Shown piece by piece: positions 9,041-18,341 of a DNA stretch of 64,000 nt. A program made the position numbers and the translations under genes. The notes beneath the pieces were generated by a model. The model did not search any database, was not told the origin of the DNA, and saw only the letters and a program-made list of their open reading frames with translations. The number at the start of each line of letters is the position of its first letter. The first letter of the stretch is position 1. This DNA is from CAYGSN01 sp964352675 (GTDB taxonomy: Bacteria > Pseudomonadota > Alphaproteobacteria > Micavibrionales > Micavibrionaceae), in NCBI GenBank assembly GCA_964352675.1, contig CAYGSN010000002.1, positions 56,191 through 120,190 of the forward strand. The letters run 5' to 3'.

Positions 9041-9310
9041 TTATTCGCCAGCATCCGGCTTCTCGCTTTCCGCACCGGCCTCTTCCGCATCGTAAAGATT
9101 GAGCGGGCCGCCGGGCATGATTGTTGATATAGCGTGCTTATAGACTAACTGTACGTGTGATTCACGGCGCAACAACAGGCAAAAATTATCAAACCAGGTC
9201 ACAATCCCCTGAAGTTTCACACCGTTTACAAGAAAGACGGTGACCGTCATTTTCTCTTTACGAATGGTGTTCAGGAAGACGTCCTGCACGTTTTGAAATT
9301 TCTCCGCCAT
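9041..9310 (-). CDS. hfq: RNA chaperone Hfq
   Basis: This is an 89-residue Sm-like protein. Sm1 (QDVFLNTIRKEKMTVTVFLV, NGVKLQGIVTWFDNF) and Sm2 (VQLVYKHAISTIMP) are intact, including the KH of the uridine-binding pore. A short acidic tail follows. Hfq forms a hexamer that pairs small RNAs with mRNAs. ATG 9310 is preceded by AAAGGT at suitable spacing; an in-frame TTG at 9316 is less likely. The 82 nt upstream, after the phosphatase-like gene, is AT-rich and may hold a local promoter (TAGAAT-like element), which I could not pin down. Confidence 0.97.
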   Translation of the reverse strand: MAEKFQNVQDVFLNTIRKEKMTVTVFLVNGVKLQGIVTWFDNFCLLLRRESHVQLVYKHAISTIMPGGPLNLYDAEEAGAESEKPDAGE

Positions 9311-9392
9311 TTTCAAATACCTTTTTTAAATATTCTAGTCTTAAACGCTATGCGCTGACATCTGTAAAACCTGATGCTATACAAAAGTTTTA

Positions 9393-10076
9393 TTATTCTT
9401 TTACCTGTTTTTCGGCGCTTTGCAACAGGAATTCCAGCATTTCTGTTAAATTCTTAAAAACACCGAATGTGTTATTTTCATTGATTCCGGGACATTCCGC
9501 AAAGGGCGTTTGCATGAAAATAAATTTTACTCCGGCTGATTGCGCGCAAAGAAGGTCGTTCTGTGTATCTCCAACATACCAGATTTCTGGCAACTTTGCC
9601 GTTATGCCGATGCGTTCGGCGGCAAGGCGCAGCGGCGCGGCTGAGGGTTTATCCTCGTCGGCTTCCCCTGCACCGATAATGCATGAGAAGTAAGGGCCCC
9701 AGCCAAGGTGAGTGATTTCAGCATTCAGGAAGGCAGGATTTTTGTTGCTGACTACACCAAGGGTTACACCCAGATTTTTTAGCTGACTCAGGAGCGGAGG
9801 GGCGCCGTCATATGCGTTAAGGAATTCCGTATGCTTTGCAAAATAGGTTTTCTCAAAACGGCTGCGTCCCTCGCTTTCCTGCTCTGTATAAATACCTTTA
9901 AAAATAAAATCCCTGGGCTTGCCGAAATAAGCCTCAAACCAGCGCGGATCGGGGGGTACAGGCAGGTTCATTTCGTGCATTATCGTTTCATGCACCCCCT
10001 GTAATAGAGCATAAGTATCGACCAGAGTGCCGTCCCAATCAAAGAAAACAGCAGGAGGAAGGGCGCTTGCGGTCAT
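9393..10076 (-). CDS. HAD-superfamily phosphatase, phosphoglycolate phosphatase-like
   Basis: The protein has 227 residues with the HAD motifs: I FFDWDGTLVDT (nucleophile Asp), II VVSNKN, III Lys in DEDKPSAAPL, and IV YVGDTQNDLLCA. A helical C1 cap sits after motif I, as in the Gph/PGMB subfamily, which commonly acts on 2-phosphoglycolate or sugar phosphates. The start overlaps the murI stop as ATGA, so translation is probably coupled. The exact substrate is uncertain. Confidence 0.8.
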   Translation of the reverse strand: MTASALPPAVFFDWDGTLVDTYALLQGVHETIMHEMNLPVPPDPRWFEAYFGKPRDFIFKGIYTEQESEGRSRFEKTYFAKHTEFLNAYDGAPPLLSQLKNLGVTLGVVSNKNPAFLNAEITHLGWGPYFSCIIGAGEADEDKPSAAPLRLAAERIGITAKLPEIWYVGDTQNDLLCAQSAGVKFIFMQTPFAECPGINENNTFGVFKNLTEMLEFLLQSAEKQVKE

Positions 10077-10879
10077 TGCCCCCCCGTTTCAACTTTCCTG
10101 ACCTCTATATCTGACCCGTAGATGATACGCGCTGCATCGATATAGTTGGGTGTGAGGTCGCTTACAATAAAATCAGAGTTTGAATTTTTATCAATTAAAT
10201 CAAAATATTCTGGATGATTCTTCAGATATAAATTTAATTTAGCGGGGATGACTTCGTCTTGCGACAGAATGCGGATATCGGGACCGATAATCTTCTGTAT
10301 CCTCTCTTTCAGGAAGGGGTAATGCGTACACCCCAGAATAAGGCATTCAATACCCTGCTCCACAATATATCCCAGATAATACGCGAGTATGCTGTCGGCC
10401 CATTGCATACCATTGTGTTCAATTAAAGGAACCAAGAGCGGCGTGGCCTTTTGAAACAGCCGGATATCAGGGTTTATTTTTTGTAGTTCCTCCTCGAAAA
10501 TGCGTGACCGCACGAGATAGGAGGTTCCGATCAACCCCAGCCGGGTATAGCCCATGTCGATTGCGGCTTCTAATGTGGGCACGACAACACCGATGACGTT
10601 GCGTCCCGGATAGCGGCCGGGCAGATATTCCTGCTGGATCTTGCGCAGGGCGGCGGCACTGGCGGTATTGCAGGCCATAACAATCAGGTTGCAGTTCTGG
10701 CTGAAGAGATATTCGATGGCCCGCCAAGTATACATCGTTATGGCTTCATCAGAACGGCTGCCATACGGAACATGAAGCGTATCGCCGAAATAGAAGATAT
10801 CAATATCCGGCAGCTCCCGGCGGATGGCCTTTGCAATCACCAACCCCCCCAGTCCGGAATCAAATATGCCGAGCTTCAT
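10073..10879 (-). CDS. murI: Glutamate racemase
   Basis: MurI makes D-glutamate for peptidoglycan by two-base catalysis. The 268-residue protein has the N-terminal DSGLGG (Asp8), the first catalytic cysteine in ACNTAS (Cys70) and the second in GCTHYP (Cys184). VPYGSR near residue 37 is also typical. It sits 2 nt after trkA in the same direction and overlaps the phosphatase-like gene downstream. Family length and all key residues are present. Confidence 0.95.
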   Translation of the reverse strand: MKLGIFDSGLGGLVIAKAIRRELPDIDIFYFGDTLHVPYGSRSDEAITMYTWRAIEYLFSQNCNLIVMACNTASAAALRKIQQEYLPGRYPGRNVIGVVVPTLEAAIDMGYTRLGLIGTSYLVRSRIFEEELQKINPDIRLFQKATPLLVPLIEHNGMQWADSILAYYLGYIVEQGIECLILGCTHYPFLKERIQKIIGPDIRILSQDEVIPAKLNLYLKNHPEYFDLIDKNSNSDFIVSDLTPNYIDAARIIYGSDIEVRKVETGGQ

Positions 10880-10881
10880 GG

Positions 10882-12258
10882 CTAAAACAAATCCACCTGG
10901 ATAGAGAACATTTTTTCAACGTTCTGGGTCTGGCGCTGCGGCGCCATAACAATGATGTGGTCCTCGCTGCGGATTGCTTCGTCAGGCGTGGGCAGGATAA
11001 CCTGCTCCTCCCGCACGATGGCGGCGATGATGACGCCGTCCGGCAGGTCAATCTCGGAAATCGCTGTATTGACAATTTTAGAGGCATCAGAGATTTCCGC
11101 CTCTATGACTTCCGCAAATCCGTCGCGTAGATTATGGACCCCTTTGATCCTCCCCCGGCGCACGTGCTGCATGATATGCGCCACAATAATAGAGCGCGGG
11201 GACACCATCGCATCGATCCCCAGCGGCCCGACCAGGGGCGAATAGGCGTTGTTGTTCACAAGAGTTACGACACGCTGGCACCCATATTGCTTGGCCAGGA
11301 GAGAGCCCAGAATATTACTTTCATCATCATTTGTGACTGCAACAAAGGTCTCAACATTCTCGATACCGGCTTCGTTTAGAATATCTCTGTCTAGCGAACT
11401 GCCGTTCAGGACAACGATATTTTCAAGCTGCTCGCTCAAAAACTCTGCACGCTGTTCATTGCGTTCGATGATTTTAAGTTGAACTCCACGCCCACGCTCT
11501 TTCAAAAGCTTTGTGAGCCCAAGACCGATATTCCCACCCCCGGCAACCAAGATTTTTCGGGCCTCTTTTTCTTCATGTCCAAAGGCGGCCATGGTGCGTT
11601 TTAGATGCTGGGTATCCACAACGAAATAGACCTCATCGCCGATAAAGAGCTGTTCGGATTCTGAAGGCCAGACCGGACGATTTTTTCGTAAGATCGCAAC
11701 AATCTTAAAGGTTAGGTCAGGAAATAGATTTTCAATATGGCTGAGCGGTGTGTTCACGAGCGGGCAGCTTTCAGTACAGACCACGCCGATCAGATGGACC
11801 AGTCCTTCGGCCATGGAGGATACAAATGTTGTACCGGGAACAGATAAGCGCTTGTAAATGTCATTTGCCACAACGATTTCAGGAGAGATGATGACATCGA
11901 TTGGCATATGGGCGCGGCTGAACAAATTTGCCCAAGCAGGCTGCAAATATGCCTGATTCCGAATGCGAGCTATTTTCTTTGGCACGTTAAACAGGGAATG
12001 GGCGATCTGGCAGGCGATCATATTCACCTCATCAGATTGCGTGACGGCCACGATCATTTCTGCATCCCCCGCATTGGCGGCCTTTAAAACATCAGGGTTG
12101 GACGCATGGCCGACGATGCCGTTGACGTCCAGATGATCGTTTATATCGGCGATTTTGACATCGTTTTGATCAATAACCGTGACATCATTTTCTTCACCGG
12201 AAAGATATTCCGCAATGTTATAGCCGACCTGCCCGGCTCCGCAGATGATTATGCGCAT
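10882..12258 (-). CDS. trkA: Trk potassium uptake regulatory protein TrkA
   Basis: This 458-residue peripheral membrane protein gates TrkH/G K+ channels in response to NAD(H) and ATP. It has two tandem RCK units, each a Rossmann fold plus a TrkA_C region. The dinucleotide-binding loops are GAGQVGYNIAEYL (residues 7-19) and AGGGNIGLGLTKLL (about 237-250). Acidic residues follow each second strand (VIDQND, IERNE). It lies 6 nt after ntrX. The order ntrX-trkA-hfq is frequent in Alphaproteobacteria. Confidence 0.95.
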   Translation of the reverse strand: MRIIICGAGQVGYNIAEYLSGEENDVTVIDQNDVKIADINDHLDVNGIVGHASNPDVLKAANAGDAEMIVAVTQSDEVNMIACQIAHSLFNVPKKIARIRNQAYLQPAWANLFSRAHMPIDVIISPEIVVANDIYKRLSVPGTTFVSSMAEGLVHLIGVVCTESCPLVNTPLSHIENLFPDLTFKIVAILRKNRPVWPSESEQLFIGDEVYFVVDTQHLKRTMAAFGHEEKEARKILVAGGGNIGLGLTKLLKERGRGVQLKIIERNEQRAEFLSEQLENIVVLNGSSLDRDILNEAGIENVETFVAVTNDDESNILGSLLAKQYGCQRVVTLVNNNAYSPLVGPLGIDAMVSPRSIIVAHIMQHVRRGRIKGVHNLRDGFAEVIEAEISDASKIVNTAISEIDLPDGVIIAAIVREEQVILPTPDEAIRSEDHIIVMAPQRQTQNVEKMFSIQVDLF

Positions 12259-12264
12259 GGTGCT

Positions 12265-13698
12265 TTAAGCCCTCTTCTTTTGGTTTTGTGACTTGGGCTC
12301 ATCATTCTTCTCCGAGGTTAAAATATCAAGGGATTTTAATTTGCGATGCAAGGCGGATCTCTCCATGCCTATAAATTGTGCGGTTTTGGAGACATTGCCG
12401 CCAAACCTCTTGATCTGGCTTTGCAGGTAATTGCGCTCGAACAACTCTCGGGCTTCCCGTAAAGGCAGCATGGCGAAATCAAGACTGCTCTCCTCATATT
12501 GCCCTGCCCCGCCGTAAGATCCTGCTTGTCCTGTGATTTCGGGCGGCAAATCCTCGACGTCAAAGACGTCTCTGCCTGTTACGCCTTTCATGATCAGGAC
12601 CCATTCAACTGTATTGCGCAGTTGTCGAACATTACCGGGCCAGCCATAGCTTCGCATGAGCTCTATCGCGGCGTTGGAAAATTGCCGCGCTGGCTTGCCG
12701 GAGCTCATGGAAAGCTCTCTCATAAAGTGATCCAGAAGCGGCGGGATATCCTCACTATGCTCGCGCAGCGGCGGAATGTGCAGCGGCACGACGTTTAGAC
12801 GGTAATACAGATCTTCCCGGAAATGGCCGGTCTTTATGGCATCCTGAAGGTCTTTGTTGGTGGAAGCCATGATGCGGACATCAATTTTAATTTCTTTATC
12901 GCCGCCAACGCGCTTAAAGCGCTGCTCCTGCAGCACACGTAGAATTTTCCCCTGCGTTTCCAGCGGCATATCCGCGACCTCATCCAGCAGCAACGTGCCC
13001 AGATCCGCCTGCTCCAGAATGCCTTCCTTGGCCGCTTCTCCATTTTTGGATTCTGCGGAGCCGAACAGCTCAATCTCAAGGCGTTCGGGACGCAGGGTTG
13101 CGCAGTTCACCACAAAGAATGGGTTGTGCGCGCGCTTGGAATGAGTGTGGATAACGCGGGCGGCGACTTCTTTACCGGCGCCGGCCTCACCCGTGAGCAG
13201 GACTCTGGAATTTGTAGGGGCGACGCGAGCCAGGACCTGGTTCAGGTTCTGGATGACCGGGGTGTTGCCGATAAGCTGGTAATTTCTCTCGATATTTTGT
13301 TTCAGGCTGGCATTTTCGCGTTTCAGCTCTGCCGTTTCCAGCGCGCGTTGGATCATCAGGAGCAGGCGGTCGGATTTAAACGGCTTCTCGATAAAATCAT
13401 AAGCACCTTTTTTGATCGAGGAAACCGCGGTTTCAATCGTACCGTGACCGCTGATCATGATAACCGGGAGGTGCGGGTATTTGTCTTTCACAACATCAAG
13501 GATTTCTAGGCCGTCCTTGTCACTGCCCTGCAGCCAGATATCGAGAATGATCAGATCCGGCGCCTCGACCTCAATCTTCTCAAAAGCTTCGCGCGCGCCG
13601 GACGCCAGACGGGTTTTATATTCCTCATCCTCCAGGATACCGCGTATCAGGTTGCGTATATCGGCTTCATCATCGACGATTAAAATATCTGCTGTCAT
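12265..13698 (-). CDS. ntrX: Two-component response regulator NtrX
   Basis: This 477-residue NtrC-family regulator pairs with the upstream NtrY. The receiver (1-120) has the acidic pair in VDDEAD and phospho-acceptor Asp in LIILDIWLQG. The AAA+ domain (about 145-385) has Walker A GEAGAGKE and Walker B GTLLLDEVADMPLETQ. A Fis-type HTH closes it (NVSKTAQFIGMERSALHRKL). The sigma54-contacting GAFTGA loop is absent: after ELFG the sequence reads SAESKNGEAAKEG. From memory this is common in alphaproteobacterial NtrX, so it may not act as a classical sigma54 activator. Confidence 0.94.
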   Translation of the reverse strand: MTADILIVDDEADIRNLIRGILEDEEYKTRLASGAREAFEKIEVEAPDLIILDIWLQGSDKDGLEILDVVKDKYPHLPVIMISGHGTIETAVSSIKKGAYDFIEKPFKSDRLLLMIQRALETAELKRENASLKQNIERNYQLIGNTPVIQNLNQVLARVAPTNSRVLLTGEAGAGKEVAARVIHTHSKRAHNPFFVVNCATLRPERLEIELFGSAESKNGEAAKEGILEQADLGTLLLDEVADMPLETQGKILRVLQEQRFKRVGGDKEIKIDVRIMASTNKDLQDAIKTGHFREDLYYRLNVVPLHIPPLREHSEDIPPLLDHFMRELSMSSGKPARQFSNAAIELMRSYGWPGNVRQLRNTVEWVLIMKGVTGRDVFDVEDLPPEITGQAGSYGGAGQYEESSLDFAMLPLREARELFERNYLQSQIKRFGGNVSKTAQFIGMERSALHRKLKSLDILTSEKNDEPKSQNQKKRA

Positions 13699-13706
13699 GT
13701 TTCTGC

Positions 13707-16103
13707 TTAAATATTAGCGGCTGCCGCCCTGTGCGGGTCGTTGGAAATCGCCCCGCTTTCCCGGAATCCCGGCAAAACCATGACGACAACAGCCCCTTGA
13801 GTATCACTGGAATCCTCATCCAATTTCAACCACTCCGGTGCCCCAAGGTAAATTTGCCCGCCATGGTCTTCCATAATTTTCTTTACAATAGCAAGCCCCA
13901 GGCCGGTCCCTTTCTCTTTATGTGTAACATAGGGTTCGGTCAAATTCACAAGGTTTTCGCCTTTAGGGAGCCCCTGCCCGTTATCCTGCACTGCAATGAC
14001 AATATCGTTCTCTGCGGTTTTATCAACCATGATATTAATGCTTCCCTTTCCAGAGGCGTTCCGCTCGTCGTTTTCCAGGCGCGCTGTTATTGAATCCACA
14101 GCGTTCTGGATAAGGTTGTTTAGCGCCTGGCGCATCTGGCGCGGGTCATAGTTGGCATAGAGCGGCGCCTCTATCCGGCTTTGCAGATCAAAGGAGATAC
14201 TCGCATTTGCTTGCTTGTGCAAAATCAGGGAATCCTCGACATGCTTGATAATATTTCCCTTTTCCATCACGGGTTCGGGCATGCGCGCAAAGGAGGAGAA
14301 TTCATTGACCATGCGCCCGATATCCTCAACATTTTTTATGATGGTGTCGGTACATTGGGAGAATGTTTCAGGGTCTTTGTCAATTTGCTTGAGATATTTA
14401 CGGCGTAAGCGCTCCGCCGAAAGCTGGATCGGGGTCAGTGGATTTTTAATCTCATGCGCGATCCGGCGCGCAACATCCGCCCAAGCCGCCTTGCGTTGTG
14501 CGGATTGCAGTTCGGTAATATCATCGAAGGTCAGGATCGCCCCTACATCCTTTTCCCCAACCAGCTCAATAACAATCCGGATCAGGAATATGCGCTTGGT
14601 CTGGTCGGCTAGAACAAAGGGAATTTCAGCCTGGGTTGTTTTGTTCGGGCGTTCGTGCGCTTGTTCCAGAAGTCCTGTGATATCAGGCAGTATATCACCG
14701 ATTTTCTGACCTGTAAGTCCAGATTCCTTGAGGCCGAGCAGTTCTTCCGCCGAAGCGTTCGCCAAATTGATAACGCCTTTGACATCTACACCAATGACTC
14801 CGGCAGAGACGCCTCGCAGAACCGTTTCAATCAGGCGGCGGCGCTCATCAAGCTGGCGGTTTGCATTCAGCAGCGCGCCCTGCTGCTCTTCAAGTTGGCG
14901 CGTCATGCGGTTAAAGGCGCGGGCGAGATAATCGAATTCCTCAAGCTTGTCCAGTTCCGGCACGCGGGCAGATAAATCGCCGGAGCGTACGCGGTCTGTG
15001 GCGTTAATCAACGTACTGATCGGCTTGATAAGCTGGCGCGCAAGAATAAGGCCCAGCCATATTGCCGTCATCAGCAGGACCAGACCGACCACTACAAAGA
15101 TCATGGTAACACTAAGGCGCAAATCAGTGTAACGGTCCTGGAGATTTGCGTAGTCTTCGGCCGCTTCTTTTGTCGCGACAACATGAGAGAGAACTTGTGG
15201 ATCGACCATGCGCCCCACAAACAAATAGGTATCGTTAAAATTGTTCAGCTTCACAAGCGCGCGCACGCGGTCGTCATTGCCGCCGGTCATGATTGTGACA
15301 TCGCCGTAATCGGCCTGAGACATTGCAAATTGCGGGATTTCCTCAAACTCCAGAGAGAATGTGAGGCCGGAGCGGGCCAGAATGCGTCCGCTGCCATCAA
15401 AAACGATTGCTTCAGAGAGGTTTCGCAACACGGATTGCGTCTGCACGATTTTCTCAAACGCCTCCTCATTGCCGAACAGGAAGCCCGCCTGACGGTCCAG
15501 ATCGCCTGCCATGGCCAGCGTATCGGCGCGAATGACCTGTTTGTGTTCCTCCAGATATGCCTCGGCCACGGCCTGAGCCTCGTTTACGGCTGTAAGAACG
15601 CGGTTGCCGAACCAGGCTTGCACGCCGAAATGGAAGAAATAGGCAGAAAAAACCGTCATGATAATGACCGGCACAGCGGCCAGCAGGCTGAAAATATACA
15701 CCAGGCGTACGTGCAGATGCGATCCCGCCAGTTTTCTTTTGCGCCCGCTCCAAAGGCTGACGATGCGCCGCGCGATCAGGGCGACGAGCGTCAGCAAAAG
15801 CACGAGATCAATGTTTAAAAGCCAGATGACCGTGTCCGGATCATTGCCCAGCGGCGGCGTCTCGGTGAGCGCCATATAGGTTGCTATACCGCTGATGATT
15901 GACATGACAATGAGAATGCCAGCCAGAATATTCTTCCAGCGGCGGGACAGAATTCTCTTTGGTTTTTCGCGGCGTTGCATATACTTCTTTGCAATAAGCG
16001 GTGCGTAATCTGCGATATAACTCACGATTTTGTCTCTGAAGCGTGGGAGAGAAGGGAAAGACAATTTGATCTGCTTCACTGTATTCAATATTTTTGTTTT
16101 CAA
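13707..16103 (-). CDS. ntrY: Membrane sensor histidine kinase NtrY
   Basis: This 798-residue kinase controls NtrX, linked to nitrogen, redox or envelope status in Alphaproteobacteria. Several N-terminal membrane helices (for example ILAGILIVMSIISGIATYMA) surround a periplasmic sensing region. HAMP follows (LARQLIKPISTLINATDRV), then PAS (RGVSAGVIGVDVKGVINLA). The DHp H-box is RRIAHEIKNPLTPIQLS with His near residue 550. The ATPase domain has N-box LNNLIQNAVDSI, G1 DNGQGLP and G2 GTGLGLAIVKKI. The gene is first in the operon and 8 nt ahead of ntrX. It is divergent from ispDF. Confidence 0.95.
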   Translation of the reverse strand: MKTKILNTVKQIKLSFPSLPRFRDKIVSYIADYAPLIAKKYMQRREKPKRILSRRWKNILAGILIVMSIISGIATYMALTETPPLGNDPDTVIWLLNIDLVLLLTLVALIARRIVSLWSGRKRKLAGSHLHVRLVYIFSLLAAVPVIIMTVFSAYFFHFGVQAWFGNRVLTAVNEAQAVAEAYLEEHKQVIRADTLAMAGDLDRQAGFLFGNEEAFEKIVQTQSVLRNLSEAIVFDGSGRILARSGLTFSLEFEEIPQFAMSQADYGDVTIMTGGNDDRVRALVKLNNFNDTYLFVGRMVDPQVLSHVVATKEAAEDYANLQDRYTDLRLSVTMIFVVVGLVLLMTAIWLGLILARQLIKPISTLINATDRVRSGDLSARVPELDKLEEFDYLARAFNRMTRQLEEQQGALLNANRQLDERRRLIETVLRGVSAGVIGVDVKGVINLANASAEELLGLKESGLTGQKIGDILPDITGLLEQAHERPNKTTQAEIPFVLADQTKRIFLIRIVIELVGEKDVGAILTFDDITELQSAQRKAAWADVARRIAHEIKNPLTPIQLSAERLRRKYLKQIDKDPETFSQCTDTIIKNVEDIGRMVNEFSSFARMPEPVMEKGNIIKHVEDSLILHKQANASISFDLQSRIEAPLYANYDPRQMRQALNNLIQNAVDSITARLENDERNASGKGSINIMVDKTAENDIVIAVQDNGQGLPKGENLVNLTEPYVTHKEKGTGLGLAIVKKIMEDHGGQIYLGAPEWLKLDEDSSDTQGAVVVMVLPGFRESGAISNDPHRAAAANI

Positions 16104-16121
16104 AACAAGCTCATTTCATGA

Positions 16122-16150
16122 TTGACGCACGCAAAGATAAGGAATATCCA
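16122..16150 (+). promoter_or_regulatory. Candidate sigma70 promoter for ispDF
   Basis: TTGACG (16122-16127), a 17-nt spacer and TATCCA (16145-16150) lie in the 81-bp gap between divergent ntrY and ispDF. The -35 is one base off consensus; the -10 matches 3 of 6. Transcription would start near 16157, about 28 nt before the ispDF ATG. This is a sequence match only. Confidence 0.35.
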
Positions 16151-16184
16151 CAGTTTTTACACAGTTTTGACCGGAATTACAACT

Positions 16185-17366
16185 ATGAAAAAGAATAAGG
16201 AAAAGAAAGGGTTTCATGTTCTGATCGCGGCGGCGGGATCGGGGCAGCGTTTTGGGGGGGCTGTGCCAAAGCAATATGTGACTTTATGCGGAAAACCATT
16301 GATCCGGCATAGTGTGGAGACCTTTTCGGGGCACCCTGACCTGGCGTCATTGCGGGTCATTATCGATCCTGAGCATGCAGATTGGTATCATGAGGCACTC
16401 AAGGATATTGGTCTGCCCGATTTTATTCCAGGTAATAAAAATCGTTTTCTGAGTATAAACAATAGCTTAAAGTATTTTTCTAATTTAAAGAATGAAGATA
16501 TAATTTTGATTCATGATGCAGCCCGCCCCTGTTTAAAGCGGGAAGATCTGGACAGGCTTTTGGCAGAAATGGACTTTGCCAAAGCGGCAAGTCTTGCGGC
16601 GCCCGTGAGCGAAACCCTGCGCTATGCCGATGGTGGAAAAGCCGGGAGAGCTGCCGACCGCACCAATCTCTGGGCGCTGCAAACCCCACAGGCTTTTGAA
16701 TTCGGTGTATTAAAACAGGCGCATAATGCAGCCGATCCAGCCCTTGAACACAGTGATGATACAACCCTCGTGTCAGCGTTGGGAATCGATGTTAAGCTGA
16801 TTCCCGGATCGAAAACCAACATCAAAATTACCACGCCGGAGGATTTAGAGATCGCACAGGGCTATTTAAACACAGTGCCGGACATTCGCAGTGGTCAGGG
16901 GTTTGATGTCCATGCCTTTGAAAAACACGACAAGAAACGTCCTTTAATGTTATGCGGCGTAAAGGTTGAGCATGAATTCGGGCTGGCTGGGCACTCCGAC
17001 GCCGATGTCGCGATGCACGCCGTGACAGATGCGCTTTTAGGGGCCATTGGCGCCGGCGATATCGGGCGGCATTTCCCGCCTTCAGATAACACGTATAAGG
17101 ATATGGATAGCGCGGTTTTTCTCAAAGAGGCCGTGAATATGGTGCGAAATCAAGGTGGCAGCGTCCAGAATGTAGATGTTACGATTATTTGCGAAGTCCC
17201 AAAAATCGGGCCGCATGCTGTGCGGATGCAGGAAAATCTGGCACAAATCCTGGATGTAGAAAAGAAGAGGATTAATATTAAAGCCACAACCACCGAACAG
17301 CTCGGCTTTACCGGTCGCAAAGAGGGCATAGCCGCACAGGCTATCGCCACAGTAAAGTTGAGCTAG
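16185..17366 (+). CDS. ispDF: Bifunctional IspD/IspF isoprenoid enzyme
   Basis: This fusion carries two steps of the MEP pathway. The N-terminal IspD domain (about 1-220) makes CDP-methylerythritol from CTP and MEP; it has the nucleotide loop AAAGSGQRFGGAVPKQY and DAARPC. The C-terminal IspF domain (about 235-393) makes methylerythritol cyclodiphosphate; it has RSGQGFDVHAF, GHSDADVAMHAVTDALLGA and GDIGRHFPP. Zn ligands Asp/His in FDVHAF are present. I chose ATG 16185 (MKKNKEKKGF) over an upstream TTG at 16122 that would add an unconserved 21 residues. The fusion is characteristic of Alphaproteobacteria and a few other groups. Confidence 0.96.
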   Translation: MKKNKEKKGFHVLIAAAGSGQRFGGAVPKQYVTLCGKPLIRHSVETFSGHPDLASLRVIIDPEHADWYHEALKDIGLPDFIPGNKNRFLSINNSLKYFSNLKNEDIILIHDAARPCLKREDLDRLLAEMDFAKAASLAAPVSETLRYADGGKAGRAADRTNLWALQTPQAFEFGVLKQAHNAADPALEHSDDTTLVSALGIDVKLIPGSKTNIKITTPEDLEIAQGYLNTVPDIRSGQGFDVHAFEKHDKKRPLMLCGVKVEHEFGLAGHSDADVAMHAVTDALLGAIGAGDIGRHFPPSDNTYKDMDSAVFLKEAVNMVRNQGGSVQNVDVTIICEVPKIGPHAVRMQENLAQILDVEKKRINIKATTTEQLGFTGRKEGIAAQAIATVKLS

Positions 17367-17370
17367 GTCC

Positions 17371-17880
17371 ATGATATTTCCTCCCAATCAAGAAGATAGC
17401 GAAACCATTTCCCGCCTGAGAATGCGCCACCCGGCGATCATTCTGGCTACATGGTTTGGCCTGGGCTATATCAATCCTGGGCCGGGTACATGGGGCACTA
17501 TCGGCGCCCTGCCCTTTGGCCTGATCTTTTTGGCTATTTACGGCCAGATCGGGTTGATGATCGCAATTATGGCCGTAACATTGATCGGATATTGGGCGGC
17601 ACATGAATTTGAAAAACAATCTGGCATTCACGACAGCAAGATGGTGGTGATCGATGAGGTCGCAGGAATGTGGATCGCGCTTCTGCCTGTGGGGTTAAAT
17701 CCTTTTCTTGCTGTAGTTTCTTTTGTGGCCTTTCGGGTGTTTGATATCGCAAAACCCTGGCCGGCATCATTCTTTGATAAAAAAGTTGGCGGCGCTTGCG
17801 GCGTTATGGGCGATGATATTGTCGCAGGTCTCTTGGCCGCCCTCTGTGTGATAGGAGTAAAATATGCAGGATTTGGTTGA
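17371..17880 (+). CDS. pgpA: Phosphatidylglycerophosphatase A
   Basis: PgpA dephosphorylates phosphatidylglycerophosphate to phosphatidylglycerol at the inner membrane. The 169-residue protein has the motifs NPGPGTWGTIGALP near residue 37, DEVAGMWIALLP in the middle, and FRVFDIAKPWPA with nearby Asp residues (VMGDDIVAG). Three or four hydrophobic helices are visible. It begins 4 nt after ispDF and overlaps cinA by 17 nt, so the three genes form an operon. Confidence 0.93.
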   Translation: MIFPPNQEDSETISRLRMRHPAIILATWFGLGYINPGPGTWGTIGALPFGLIFLAIYGQIGLMIAIMAVTLIGYWAAHEFEKQSGIHDSKMVVIDEVAGMWIALLPVGLNPFLAVVSFVAFRVFDIAKPWPASFFDKKVGGACGVMGDDIVAGLLAALCVIGVKYAGFG

Positions 17881-18340
17881 GAAGTTGAGCAAGGTTTTGC
17901 TAGAGCGTGATATGATGCTGGTTACTGCGGAGTCCTGCAGCGGCGGATTACTTGCTGCAACCATCACACATAAACCCGGCGCATCAAAATTCTTCGAGCG
18001 CGGCTTTATCACCTATTCCAATGACGCGAAGGTGGACATGCTGGAAGTTCCCAAAGAATTGCTTGAGGTTGATGGGGCAGTCAGCGGTCCTGTCGCCAAG
18101 GCCATGGCTGAGGGGGCTTTGAAGAACAGTAAAGCCGGGCTGGCGGTTTCCATCACAGGTGTTGCCGGTCCGGATGGAGGCAGTGCAAAAAAACCTGTGG
18201 GGCTCGTATTTTTTGGTTATGCTCTGAAGGGTGGTTCAGCGGGTAGTCTGGAACATCAATTCTCAGGAAACCGCCAGGAGGTGCAGGTTCAGGCCGTACA
18301 AACCGCGCTGAAACATCTCTTGAGTGTCATGGAGAGTTGA
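17864..18340 (+). CDS. cinA: CinA C-terminal domain protein, nicotinamide-nucleotide amidohydrolase
   Basis: The 158 residues match the stand-alone PncC/CinA C-terminal domain, which deamidates NMN to nicotinate mononucleotide in pyridine-nucleotide recycling. Motifs are TAESCSGGLLAATIT, the GFITYSNDAK segment, and SITGVAGPDGGSAKKPVGLV. The N-terminal CinA domain is absent, which is normal for this class. It overlaps pgpA by 17 nt. The following gene begins 1 nt after its stop, using GGAG inside cinA as ribosome binding site. Confidence 0.92.
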   Translation: MQDLVEKLSKVLLERDMMLVTAESCSGGLLAATITHKPGASKFFERGFITYSNDAKVDMLEVPKELLEVDGAVSGPVAKAMAEGALKNSKAGLAVSITGVAGPDGGSAKKPVGLVFFGYALKGGSAGSLEHQFSGNRQEVQVQAVQTALKHLLSVMES

Positions 18341-18341
18341 G

